DNA of 18,653 bases. It comes from Dipetalonema caudispina (lineage: Eukaryota > Nematoda > Chromadorea > Rhabditida > Onchocercidae). Every line of letters begins with the position of its first letter. Position 1 is the stretch's first letter. The position numbers and the translations under genes are program-made. The notes under the pieces are model-generated. The model ran no database searches, had not been told where the DNA came from, and saw only the letters and a program-made list of their open reading frames with translations. Below, piece by piece: positions 1 through 9,849 of this stretch. The DNA lies in the NCBI GenBank assembly GCA_013365325.1, contig JABVXV010000643.1, forward strand, positions 1-18,653. The letters run 5' to 3'.

Positions 1-700
1 GTATAGAAATACAAGCATAATTGTTTTTATTTATGTATTTGTCATATTTGTTATTTAAATATTTCTTCATTTAAATTCTATTCATTATTTGTTTACTTCT
101 TTCTTTATACTTGTACGAAAGCTTTGGATGTTTTGCTTTTCACGCTAAATCCATTAATGTTTCAAATGCAATTTTATTGAATAAGAAATAATTTTCTATT
201 GAATGTAATTGGTTTGGATGAAATTCCAATTTGTTTAAATTTCAAACTTTGAAAATTTTAAAAATAATGTTTGAATTACAAATAAAAGATAGACGTTGTA
301 AATTGTTCCTTTTTTGCAAACAACGCTGTCTCTCCTTTTTTCGGTTACTGTCAATATTAGTTAATTTTAGCAATAACAACCTTAAATTTAGCATTTTCCT
401 ATTTTAGGGATTTAATACTTGAAGGCCTATTAAACTTGTGATAATTTAAATTTGAACAAATTCCTTACTTTTATCAAATATTTTGAAAATATTTGTATAT
501 CATCATTCTTATTTATCATTGAAAAATTTTTGAAATGGACAAATTATTTTGCAAAGCATTACAAATTATTTCTGTACTACTATCTAATAAAGTATAAACA
601 AAAGGGTAAACTAGATTATAAGAAGTAAAATTATGCAATGGATCAAAAAGTTTGTAGAGATTATATAAAATGAAAAATATATGCTAATATTAGATGAAAC

Positions 701-849
701 AGTAGTAGTAGTAGTAGTAGTAGTAGTAGCTGTTGCTGTTGTTGTTATCGTTGTCGTTGTTGTTATTGTTGGTGATAGTGATAGTGGTGGTAGTGATGAT
801 GGTGGTAGTGGTGATGGTGGTAGTGGTGATGGTGGTAGTGGTATTATAG
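701..849. repeat. AGT/GTTGTT/GGTGATGGTGGTAGT micro- and minisatellite
   Basis: The tract opens with about nine AGT units, passes through GTT-rich sequence, and ends in roughly three copies of a 15-bp unit, GATGGTGGTAGTGGT. The multiple-of-three periodicity keeps long frames open on both strands (valine/glycine/serine-rich on +, threonine/serine/proline-rich on -). These are repeat artefacts rather than genes. Tracts like this are usually length-polymorphic. Confidence 0.85.
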
Positions 850-1090
850 GCATTATCGAATGCTATGCTTCTTTTTGCATTTATTTACGAGCATACTGAT
901 GATAGGAATAGATTGTCCAATATATATAGCATTGTTGTATGTAGAAAAAATGTCCATTTCTTTTAACATGTTTGAAATGGATCAACACTTTTATGCATTA
1001 CATATTTGTTTCATTCTTTCCACTTTTTTCAACATTATCTTATTGTTTATCTTTTTAAATTCTTAAAATATATGCAAATATCTTATTGTT

Positions 1091-1166
1091 TAGTTATTTG
1101 TTTGTTTACTTACTGATGTCATTGCTTAGTTATTTGTTTGTTTGTTTATTTATTGATATCATTTTT
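1091..1166. repeat. imperfect direct duplication, 36-bp spacing
   Basis: The string TAGTTATTTGTTTGTTTAC, followed by TTACTGATGTCATT, recurs 36 bases later as TAGTTATTTGTTTGTTTG followed by TTTATTGATATCATT. It is a simple local duplication in T/G-rich DNA. Confidence 0.6.
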
Positions 1167-2156
1167 TCTTAGTATTAAATAGCTTTTGTACTTTTTAATT
1201 ATAATATTATCATAGTTTATTATCATTTTTTGCAATACATATATTACTGCTCGAACTGAAATATTTTCATTGCTAATCTGATAAGAATATTTAATTGTTT
1301 CATAATTTGTCCTGGGAATTTAACTCTGTGAAATGGTACAAACTTTATTTAATTTAAAACAATCATCATACTGTATGGTGCTATATGATAATGATCGATC
1401 TTGATGCGTTATACGATCATAATATTCATTACAACTACGAATCTAAATTCTCTTATTCATTCCTAAGATCTATAATTTTGTTAAACTATAATGAAATTTT
1501 TTGTGCATACAATTATTTCAAACATAAATCATAGAATAAATTGATTTTAATTAACTTATGTTTGATATTCTTTCATATTTAACGGCAGTAATATCGTAGT
1601 TTTTTTTTTTTTCTTTTTTTTCATTGATACATCAATCCTAGTATTATCACTGTTGCTCCTCAATCTTTTTTCAAATCGATTCATGTTGTTAAACCATTAT
1701 TTAAGTAATTGGAAGTTTTACAATTTAAAGAAAGAGATTTTTGTTTCATTAATTGAAGTTTACGCATTAGTTGTTTATAATTGTGTGAAGTCATTTTCTA
1801 TCTTTGTTTTTGCATCCAGTGAAATGTGAAATTTATCAATTTCATAGTAAATATGTCTTTTTCCTTTTTTGTTATGCGATGGAAAATTTTTTAATTTTAA
1901 TAAATTTTTCTCTCCTAAGAGGTAAACATTTTCTTTCCAATACTTTTATTCAAAGAATATGCTTCTATAATAATTTTTATTTGAGAAAGTGTAAATTGAA
2001 CACTATTATATGCCCTCGTTGTATTAAAATTTCATCATCAGTAAATGTTTCTGCTAGAAAAAAAAAATAAACGCTTATGCATTATTGGACAATGATTTTA
2101 ATATTTCAATCCATGTTTTAGGCTAAATTTGTACCGTTTAAAAAAAAGACGATTAG

Positions 2157-2270
2157 AATGGCCAATATAATCTTTTCATTTTCATTACAATGTTCGGTCA
2201 ATATAATCTTTTATTTTTTTGCCGAAATGTTTGGTCAATTTAATCTTTTTATTTTTATCGGAATGTATTT
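2157..2270. repeat. degenerate tandem repeat, about 37-bp unit, three copies
   Basis: Three diverged copies start near 2161, 2197 and 2234. Each begins GNCAATATAATCTTTT (or GTCAATTTAATC) and ends with a GAAATGTTTG-like segment. The spacing of 36-37 bp is regular while the sequence has drifted, so the duplication is old. It lies about 200 bp upstream of the first exon of the cysteine-rich membrane protein gene. Confidence 0.6.
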
Positions 2271-2413
2271 TGTTCGAATTTAATGTTTGAAATTGTTTTA
2301 AAATATAAATTAAAAGGAAATGAGAATTTTTAGCGCATTTTTCTCAATTATATTCATTCGTCATTCAATTTTGGTAATTTTTCTCCCTTTTTTTCCCATA
2401 TTAAACCTAAAAT

Positions 2414-2468
2414 TAATTTGCAGGTTACTTGCCGATCAGCTGTACAAAAAATGATTAATGATTAGTTG
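2414..2468 (+). promoter_or_regulatory. candidate (trans-)splice acceptor and 5' leader with two uORFs
   Basis: A nematode-type acceptor, AATTTGCAG, ends at 2423. The 45 bases after it up to ATG 2469 would be the 5' untranslated leader if a spliced leader is added here. The leader has two upstream ATGs. The one at 2451 gives a four-codon frame ending in TAG at 2463-2465. The one at 2458 gives a three-codon frame whose TGA (2467-2469) shares its A with the main ATG. The in-frame TAG at 2463-2465 excludes an N-terminal extension within this exon. Whether the acceptor is cis or trans cannot be told from DNA. Confidence 0.45.
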
Positions 2469-5400
2469 ATGACGAATCAACATTCTACGAGAATTTTCAA
2501 TCCCAAGCAAACGATCAATTGGTGTAAAAATTTCCCGAGCACAAGCAGATTCCACGGTTGCACCGGGATTTTTCAATTTACGCAAGAAAAGGATGGGAGA
2601 AAAATTGATAATGGATATCTTATGATGGAATTTACTCAATCTCAGAATTCGATCATATATCGCAGAAAATTTCAGCATATATCGTTGCTGAACAAGCAAC
2701 TATTAACTGAAATTCCTTCGTTAAATACTGGAATTCCCGCAACCAAACTATTGAAGATTATTGAAAATGTGGAAGGAATTACTTCGAAAATTAAAAAACT
2801 GCAAATATGGCGATTCGAAAAACGATCTGATAATAGAACATGGGAAGTGGAAAACGATAGAAATGAATGTAAAAAAGGGAAATTTAATTGGAAATGGTAC
2901 AAATTACGATCAATTCCTTCCATTCTGTTACTATTGCTAATAGTAATGGTTGTGTATTCGCCAATACAAGCAGTAACGGCTAAGTTGAAAAGTAGAAATA
3001 ATGGATATTGTCAGTCAAATAGTGGTTAGTATTGCTGTCAATTAATCAAATTATATTTAAAAGCTAGCACAAAATAAGAACTCAGTCATGATTTAATTAT
3101 TAGTGATAAATTGAAAATTAATAGTACTAATTAATCGTGTACTAAAACAAACATAATTTTTTCTGTCTTAACAATTATATGAGCATCATTCGAATAATTT
3201 ATATTATTGCTATTCATTAATTCACTTTATTGTGGTAGTCATCAAGAGTATTATCTAGTAATAAAATCATTCGAAGAAGAAAAAGCCAAGTATTAGTAAT
3301 CAAACTTAATAAGAGAAACGCATTGTAGTAATTCATTGCAGTAAGGAAGTCGGATTGCAGTAATTATTTGTTGTGAAAAAAAAAAAAAAAAAAAAACTAG
3401 TCATAGTAATCGATTACATAAAAAAATCGAGTTGTAATAATCTGATATATAGGAAAAACGACTCATAGTAACCATTTATAGTAAGAAAAGCTAAGTCATA
3501 CCGTAATATGTTACAGTAAAAAAATTACAGTAACCAGTTGTAGCAGGATAAAAGAATTACAGCAATTCTTTACGGTGAGCAAAATGACTTATTTGAAGGC
3601 ATTATAATAAGAAACACCAGAATACAGTAATCGTTGATAATACTACCTAATACATGAAAATATTCAAATCAAACAATTATTCACAATAAACATCGGTTAG
3701 CTTTGTTATGCATACAACTGACATTTTGCAAAATTCTTCACTAATTTATCAGCATCATATCAAATCATTACTAGTTGCTTTAATTACTTCAAGTATCAAT
3801 TCGCTTTTAATTAATCATTATTGCTTTTCTTGAATTAATCGTTATCGTCATAAATTTAAAGCTCTCATTTTGGTATCTTTCTTTCTACTTACATATTATC
3901 AAATGTGAATAATTAATTCGACACTTATTAGAATATTTTTTTCCAAATATCAATTTTTCATTCATTCTAATTTTTCCATTGCAATCTAATTTATTCAATT
4001 ATTTTATTTGTTATTAATTATGCTTCACTTTCATATTATTTTGGCTTTTTTCCTTTTTTAGTTTTTTGTATTACACTACGATATATTTTAACTGACGTTT
4101 AAGTGCCATTATTGGCAACATCACATACTATCACACCTGCACTAGTCGCACTTTTTGGCCGCACCTGTCGATGTGCATTCGATTGGAGTTCACATTTTTG
4201 CAAGCAAATCGAACGATACAAATCTTTGCTTTCTGTTCCAGAAATACAGCGGGATGAAAATGATCAGCTACCAATTGTTTGCATTTGCAGGTTAAAATTG
4301 TTTGCACTTACCGATTAAGATTACTTGCATTTATTAAATCTGTATACATGCTTTATATTACTGCAATATTTACTGCATCCCATTTGCACTTTACATTTAT
4401 TTGCAATAACTCATACAATTAGTTATTATAATCATTCCCAACTAAATCTAATTGATTTACATATATTTCAAACGTAGTAATTTTATTTTATTCTGTTTAA
4501 AAATAACAATATAATAAAAGCAATAAATTCGTTTTTCAGGCAACTTATATCAGAAAATAATTGTCAACAATTTATGACACAATGCTATTTTACACCTGAA
4601 AATCAGCATGAAGAGTTTGTCTATTAATGAGTATTATTTTGAAATTTCAAATAAAAAGTAGTGTTATTTGCTTCATCGATCCCAAATTATTAAATTATCA
4701 TCATATTCGTTGTAAATAAGAATTCAATAGTTAATTAATCTTAACTAAAGTAGTCTAGCCATTGTTGAACAACATATTAGTAATGGACGGATGTATATGT
4801 TGGTTTCAAAATTTTTATTGAACGAATTCAAAAAGTAATGAAAATCAAATTTCCAGATGCACATGCTGTTTCAATCAACCAAATGCATTTTGCAATCAAC
4901 TGCAATGCCATGATGGTGAACCAATCTTTGGAATACATGCAAACACGACATGCATTTGTCATGCACCAACTTTTTATCCTTACAATATTTGCGCTTCTCA
5001 AAGCTCACTATTTTATGAGCAGGAAGAAGTTAGTTATTTGCATTTTAACATATGCTTTTAAAAAAAAGCAAAAATCAAGAAGTCCATTTTTAAGCATTTC
5101 GCACTATTTGGAATGCTTGGAAGATTATATAATAACGTTTAAATTATATTTCTGAGGTTTTTTTATTTCTCTTTGAAAATGATTACTATATTTACTCAAT
5201 GATATTACCGTATACAACCGTAATATGACAAATCATCCAGGTTGTTGCATCCGATAATCACGATGATGGACAACAATCTGATTATATCAAATATCCAATA
5301 TATGAATCACCGGTGCATCATGAGGAATCAACTGCAATGAGACTATACGGTATACAAATTACGCCTACCTTGGCCATAATCATTGTTTTAGGTATCTTTC

Positions 5401-5925
5401 ATTTATAAAGCATTTATTCAAAATTATGCGATTGAATAAAATTCATCGCAGTTCTGAAATGAAAAAATTTACCGTAATAAAATCATTCGCTTATTATTTT
5501 ACTGTTATCTGCTTTATCACTATTTGTCATCCTTTGAATGAAATCATTTTAAATAAAAAGTAATAAATATTTAAGTTATAATACATCCATTTCTTTTTTT
5601 TTGAAACTTGTGTATACTTCGTTTTTTTGTAAGGCTGCCTTCTTTCTCTATTAAATTTTTTTCACCTTTAAAAGCAACTTTTTTAAAACTTTTTTGATAA
5701 TTGTAAATTTGCTATATCTTTGCAATGAACTACAAATAAAGTGATTTTCTTTCAAAATCACTCTTTCTAGGTTTATTGGGTGCGATTATACTGTTAACAA
5801 CGATATTACTTGTGGCACGTTCATGTCGTATGCACCGTGAGCATCGTAATCGTGCGGCAAAACGTGAACTAGCTCAATCGGTATTACTCGAACAACGAGC
5901 TGAAGAAGAAAAATATCTGCCGTAG
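2469..5925 (+). CDS. uncharacterised cysteine-rich single-pass membrane protein (six exons, 428 aa)
   Basis: I do not recognise a named family. Proposed exons are 2469-3024, 4104-4290, 4540-4605, 4857-5028, 5241-5391 and 5771-5925; phases agree at every join. Residues 1-148 are hydrophilic and basic. Residues 149-169 form a hydrophobic stretch (SILLLLLIVMVVY and onward) ending VTA-KLK, either a late signal sequence or a signal anchor. The ectodomain holds 16 cysteines in repeated C-x-C units: C207/C209-x8-C218, C245/C247-x8-C256-x6-C263, C271/C273(C274)-x8-C282-x4-C287 and C302/C304-x10-C315. A second hydrophobic helix at about 370-393 is followed by a 35-residue Arg/Glu-rich tail (RSCRMHREHRNR... 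to YLP), so the C-terminus is probably cytosolic. Two splice sites are odd: exon 2 uses an AAG acceptor, and exon 3 reaches an in-frame TAA (4625-4627) unless a GC donor at 4606 is used. The spacing match across exons 2-4 supports the frame. A decaying gene is the main alternative. Function is unknown; an extracellular binding or adhesion role is only a guess. Confidence 0.7.
3235..3640. repeat. degenerate CAGTAAT/TAGTAA repeat array inside intron 1
   Basis: Within the 1,079-bp first intron, short units of the form (C/T)AGTAA(T/C)..TTGTAGTAAG..AAAA recur many times (for example near 3330, 3357, 3405, 3467, 3520 and 3632). They are separated by A-rich spacers and interrupted by an A(21) run at 3376-3396. 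The spacing is irregular, about 20-50 bp, so this is a heavily diverged satellite-like array rather than a clean tandem repeat. It explains the unusual length of this intron relative to the others. Confidence 0.55.
4606..4856 (+). other. proposed GC-AG intron 3
   Basis: Exon 3 must leave its frame before TAA 4625-4627 and must end with two bases of a codon to enter the cysteine-rich frame of exon 4. GT dinucleotides inside exon 3 have the wrong phase: 4619 is phase 0, and the one near 4562 is phase 1. The consensus-like donor GA|GTATTA at 4631 lies beyond the stop. CA|GCATGA at 4605/4606 is the only donor I found with the right phase, and it joins to a good acceptor, TTTCCAG, ending at 4856. 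The resulting residue is Gln270 followed by the CTCC motif. Confidence 0.45.
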
Positions 5926-8184
5926 AAACTTTTAGTTCTAGGATAAAAAAATTATGAGCCATTTATAGTTGCATACGTATGCTAACACAGATAAGCGAAT
6001 GATTTCAAACTTTTAATCTTTAATACAAATTCTTAGCCTTTGATATAGATGCTTCCGAATTTTTGACCTTTGATACAGGTGCTATCAGGCTTTTGATACA
6101 GATGTATCTTGATAACTTTTCAATCTTAGTCTAAAAATTTTACGGAAACGGAAATCAATGGCGTGATCATTGTAATCCTTCCATATTTTTCGAGGAACAA
6201 TACAAATATCAAATTGATTGTGCCATAAAAGAAGGATGAAAAAAACATCATTGTGTATTATTGTTCGGTAAATTAAACAAGAGATTGCAGTAACAAGAAA
6301 TTTTAGGTTTCTGTTAGCAAAGAATTTTTTTTTTTTTTTTGTTGCATGCGTATGATACATATCGTACATGAATGCAATTCTTTATTATTTCATGCAATTC
6401 ATTCATAAATAATACATCGCTTAGTATACTGACGTATAACTTTTGACAAATAATCTAACTTTCTAAACATTGTCGAATAATTTTTTCTAAATTTTATTCT
6501 ACGAAAAATAAGTATATACAAACTTTGACATAACTTTTACCGTAGCACACGAAAAAAAATACTTCAATTGTAGCACACATAAAAAGCGCTTCTATTTTTC
6601 AAAATTTGAGATAACATTCTGACATATGTTATATATTAAATACATTTTTACAATTTTTAATTTTTTTCCAAAAAAAATCTGTCATAATAGTTGAGCTTAA
6701 TTAATATATTAATATAGTATTACTACAATGAGGAATGGAATTAATTATATTTATTACTTTTTCTTTGCCATAATTTTTTCATTATGGAATTTTGTTCCGA
6801 TAAAGTTCTAGAAATTATTGCACAACTACTCCCAAGTAAAACATATATATACAAGAAGGTAGGGTTAACAAAATTTTATTTAATCTTATTAAATTAATTG
6901 TTAACGAAATTTTATGTAATTTTGTTGGAATAATTTAGCAAATAAATTTGCATTGTATATTTTGAACTCCAATTCGATATCTCTTTTATCCATTTCGGTA
7001 AATTCCAGATTGAAAATTATAAATAGTGTGAAAGAATTGATTTCAATGACCAAATTTTTCTTTTTTTGAATAACACTTTCAAATTTTTCGCCAACATTTG
7101 AAAAAACGAAAACAGAAAAAGATTTTTCGACCTTTGGAATTTTTAATTATTTTTTCTTATTCCGTTGAAAATGAATATGCTTAAGAAGATTCTTAATTGA
7201 AAATTTTTTATATACAAATGAAAAAGAGATCAAAAATTCAGTTTTAGCAAGAAAAAAATCATATTAATTAATTGATTATGGAGGCATTAGCATTATGAAC
7301 AGGAACAAAGGCTAACAATGACGAATAAAAGTTCATACAGATGATCAATTAATACTTCCATAATACACTGTAATTAAGCACTAAAGTCTAAATTATTAAC
7401 CGTAATTCATCCTTATGTCAACAATGTATTCACTTCATTTGCCCATCTATTCACGCAAATGAATGCAATAAATTTATCGTTTAAAATAATTATGCTAATT
7501 TACGCAACACTAGTTACGGCTAAAAATAAATTTTCAAGAGACAAAGAAACAAACAAACAAAATTTGTTTGTAGGAAATTTTGTGAAATTGAAGGGTTCCA
7601 CTTTTTTAAATTTTGAAATTTTAATCTAGGCCCCTAACTAATGAAACTTCAGTCATCATTACGCAGTTAAAAACATATAACAATGAGCATAATTACTTAA
7701 TTACAACAACTTCAATTATTTTCATTTTTTGAAGCAAAAAGTTTTTTGAATTTAAAACTTCGTGTATAAAATGGAAATTCAATTCAGCAAAATAAAAGCG
7801 ATGTTATTTTTAGGGTGGCACAAAAAAGAAATAAAGCAGAGGAAAAATTATCAACATATAAAGGGCAAGCTTTTTCAAGACTAAAATTTAATCAGAGAAA
7901 AATCCTTCTAAATTAATCAAATGCAACCGCTGAAAAAAAAAATGCCTTCAGCATATTTAAAATTGCTATATCTTTCCATTGGTTAATAAAAAACGAAATA
8001 TCACTTTTTTTTTGCTAATCAAATTTTATAAATAACAACTTTTTTATACTTAAAATTTTTGATGCAAGTAATAACATTTATTTTAATTTTTTCTATTCAA
8101 TAATTATTTCATTTATGCCTGCTATACTTTTCGATATGCTGCTAGCTTATAAAAATTTTTTTCAAAAAAAAGTGAAGAAATTCA
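5926..8184. other. convergent intergenic region
   Basis: This separates the 3' ends of the + strand membrane protein gene and the - strand complexin gene. No coding region was seen; the minus frame over 6085-6369 is A/T-rich and lacks family features. A degenerate 30-bp repeat lies at 6015-6115. Smaller items are a near-duplication of GTTAACAAAATTTTATTTAAT at about 6865-6920 and a short inverted repeat (CAAACAAA/TTTGTTTG) near 7555-7571. No canonical AATAAA was found soon after stop 5925; variants such as AATACA and CATAAA are present. Confidence 0.6.
6015..6115. repeat. degenerate 30-bp tandem repeat
   Basis: The motif CCTTTGATA(T/C)AG(A/G)TGCT occurs at 6038 and 6068, exactly 30 bp apart. 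A shortened copy (CTTTTGATACAGATG) follows near 6091 and a more diverged one (CTTTAATACAAATT) precedes it near 6018. It lies about 100 bp after the membrane protein stop codon, so it may fall in the 3' untranslated region. Confidence 0.55.
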
Positions 8185-8190
8185 TTTATT
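8185..8190 (-). terminator. candidate poly(A) signal for complexin
   Basis: The minus strand reads AATAAA here, about 160 bases after the complexin stop codon. It is the first canonical signal I found downstream. In A+T-rich DNA this hexamer is common by chance, so support is moderate at best. Confidence 0.35.
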
Positions 8191-8347
8191 ATTACCATTA
8201 ACATTTTTTTAATGTAAACAATTTGGAAGACTTTATAATAGAAGTGAAATCAAAATTCAATGCATCTTCTTAAGCTGAAAATATTCAATAAAAAAGGAGC
8301 AGTAATTTTTTTCTCATTTTTTTTTTCAATTTTACATTTCTACAAAC

Positions 8348-9700
8348 TTATTTTCCAAATGGTAAAAAGCCTTTCACCGTTTCCAATGCTTCATTTACGG
8401 CAGTTTTTGCTTTTTCGACCTGTTCAGTTAAACCAAGTTGACCGATAAGACCTAGAAATGTGGGCATATTTATTCAAATTTTATTCATTGTGAATTTTTC
8501 GAAAAAAAAGCTCCTTGATAGAAAAAAGTGTTTTAAAATTTTCCAATTATTACCATCGTTTCTTTAAACTGTGATTAAATGAAAATAAAAGATTGAAAAA
8601 AGAAATAATTAAACGGAAATATCAAAATTATCAGCTTAAAACAATACTATCGTCATCTTCCATTTCTTGTGCTATTTGTTGAGGCGTTTTCTTCATCGAC
8701 GGACCAACAATACGACCATCCATTGACATATCAAATGGTACACCGCTGATACCATCTTCTTTCTTTTGAATATTATACTAAAAATAAGAATTAATTGTTA
8801 ATTTAAAAAGAAGTAATAGTTTTAGATGGCGAATATTTATGCCAAAATTACTGAACAAAAAAAAAAAAATGCTTTTAGTTCATTTAAAGTACAAGGTTTT
8901 CTTTCTCTTTTTAATCTTAAAAATTAAAGAAACTTGATAAATTATTTGAATAATTTGCTACCTTTGAACGAATATCTTGACGCATTTTTTCACGTTCTCG
9001 TTCCATTTTACGATGACGTTCTTTACGTCGTTCTTCTTGCTCTAATCGTGCTGCTACAACCTGTTAACGATCCTTTTTGTTGAAGTTATTTCATTTGATA
9101 AGTAATATTGCAAAAAATAAAATATGAAGATAGTTAAATATCAACTGTAAATAGTATCACAAATCAAAATTATTAAATTCTAATTTTTTTCTCCAATCAA
9201 AAATTGTTAATTTTACTTGCTACAAGTAATGAGATAAAATATGTGAAATGACCAAGCAATTCCTTAATGATTGTAACTTGTGAAATTGCAATAGGGCTTA
9301 AAGTGAACGTAAACATTTGACTTTAATTATTTGGTGTAAAATATGAAGTATGAAGCAAAATTTGAAAGTTGTACTTCGGGATCTTCACCAGATTCTGTCT
9401 TCTCGCCTCCTTCACCATCTTTATCACCGGTTAATTTATCGATTCCACCTATCGAATACAAGCAAGCATTAATTTATATCGGTTTATCAGTTATTTTCTG
9501 GATTATATATCTTGCTGTGTACGAGATATCCATTTTTTTTTTTTTTTAGAAGGTGTAATTTCGCCAAAAAATAATTACATTTGTAACTAACAAAAACTTG
9601 GATAACATTGAAAAAATTTTTTGAAATCCTAATAAAACTTCATACCTTTCATTTCATTCAATTTTCCACCAACCATTTGTTTCATAATAAAGCTGGCCAT
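8348..9700 (-). CDS. cpx-1: complexin (SNARE-complex regulator), five exons, 153 aa
   Basis: Complexins bind assembled neuronal SNARE complexes and both clamp and promote synaptic vesicle fusion. Exons on the minus strand are 9700-9646, 9448-9375, 9060-8962, 8777-8648 and 8451-8348. All four introns are GT-AG with matching phases (1, 0, 0, 1). The protein starts MASFIMKQMVGGKLNEMKGG. An acidic, flexible segment precedes an accessory helix (about 42-56) and the central helix (about 55-80, KMEREREKMRQDIRSKYNI). Aligned from memory with mammalian complexin, the SNARE-contact residues equivalent to R48, R59, R63, I66 and Y70 are R55, R66, R70, I73 and Y77; the Y52 position is H59. The C-terminus, from about L126 (TEQVEKAKTAVNEALETVKG, ending FLPFGK), is an amphipathic helix like the membrane-binding tail described for Caenorhabditis elegans CPX-1. 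There is no CAAX box. The length is close to that of nematode CPX-1. The symbol follows the worm orthologue; CPX-2 is the alternative. Confidence 0.93.
8631..8648 (-). other. alternative complexin stop by retention of intron 4
   Basis: If the last intron (8647-8452) is not removed, the frame continues through SIVLS and stops at TGA 8633-8631. This gives a 124-aa protein without the amphipathic C-terminal helix. The spliced donor is GATA|GTATTG, a moderate match. No evidence of use is available from DNA alone. Confidence 0.3.
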
Positions 9701-9722
9701 TTTTCGTCGCCGTCTCTGTTAA
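9701..9722 (-). promoter_or_regulatory. candidate trans-splice acceptor and short leader of complexin
   Basis: Reading on the minus strand, TTTAACAG ends at 9716 and is followed by a 15-base leader (AGACGGCGACGAAAA) to ATG 9700. An acceptor so close to the start codon with no coding exon upstream is typical of spliced-leader addition in nematodes. A 5' UTR intron with a distant first exon is the alternative. Confidence 0.5.
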
Positions 9723-9818
9723 ATTCTCGAATTTGTGAAAGAGTGATTCCCCCTTAATTTATTTTACTTCAAAAAGTCTGAATTCTTATTTTTTTCAAAA
9801 AAAACTTCGTTTTTCGGT

Positions 9819-9849
<31 letters not shown>

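Larger units (their letters stand above)
1..2423. other. gene-poor, A+T-rich intergenic region
   Basis: No open frame here has coding character. Short frames are low complexity or begin at non-ATG codons. The stretch holds a trinucleotide-type repeat at 701-849, a direct duplication at 1091-1166, a degenerate 37-bp tandem repeat at 2157-2270 and a T-rich tract near 1600. A small inverted repeat (ATGATCG/CGATCAT) lies at 1391-1420. The right end presumably includes the promoter of the + strand gene that follows, but no TATA box or other element can be singled out. Confidence 0.6.

Noticed and set aside
681..899. Open frames on both strands over the 701-849 repeat (Val/Gly/Ser on +, Thr/Ser/Pro on -)
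   Set aside because: They arise from trinucleotide periodicity, with no conserved domain, splice context or complex sequence.
1804..2070. 88-residue + strand ORF
   Set aside because: It begins with a non-ATG codon and has Lys/Phe/Asn/Ile-dominated composition. There are some acceptor-like bases at about 1819 but no partner exon.
2436..2923. Minus-strand ORFs opposite exon 1 of the membrane protein gene
   Set aside because: They are antisense to a longer + strand frame with a clean ATG and a splice donor, and show no features of their own.
6085..6369. 94-aa minus-strand ORF
   Set aside because: It contains a poly-Lys run from a T-tract, no domain and no splice signals, and lies in convergent intergenic DNA.
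8631..8777. Treating complexin as ending at SIVLS in exon 4
   Set aside because: A phase-1 donor (GATA|GTATTG) joins cleanly to the exon at 8451-8348, which encodes the typical nematode complexin C-terminal helix, so the longer model is preferred.
9343..9549. 68-aa + strand ORF rich in Ser/Pro with a hydrophobic end
   Set aside because: It is the antisense of complexin exon 2 (9375-9448) plus intron. The minus-strand reading fits complexin with correct splice phases.
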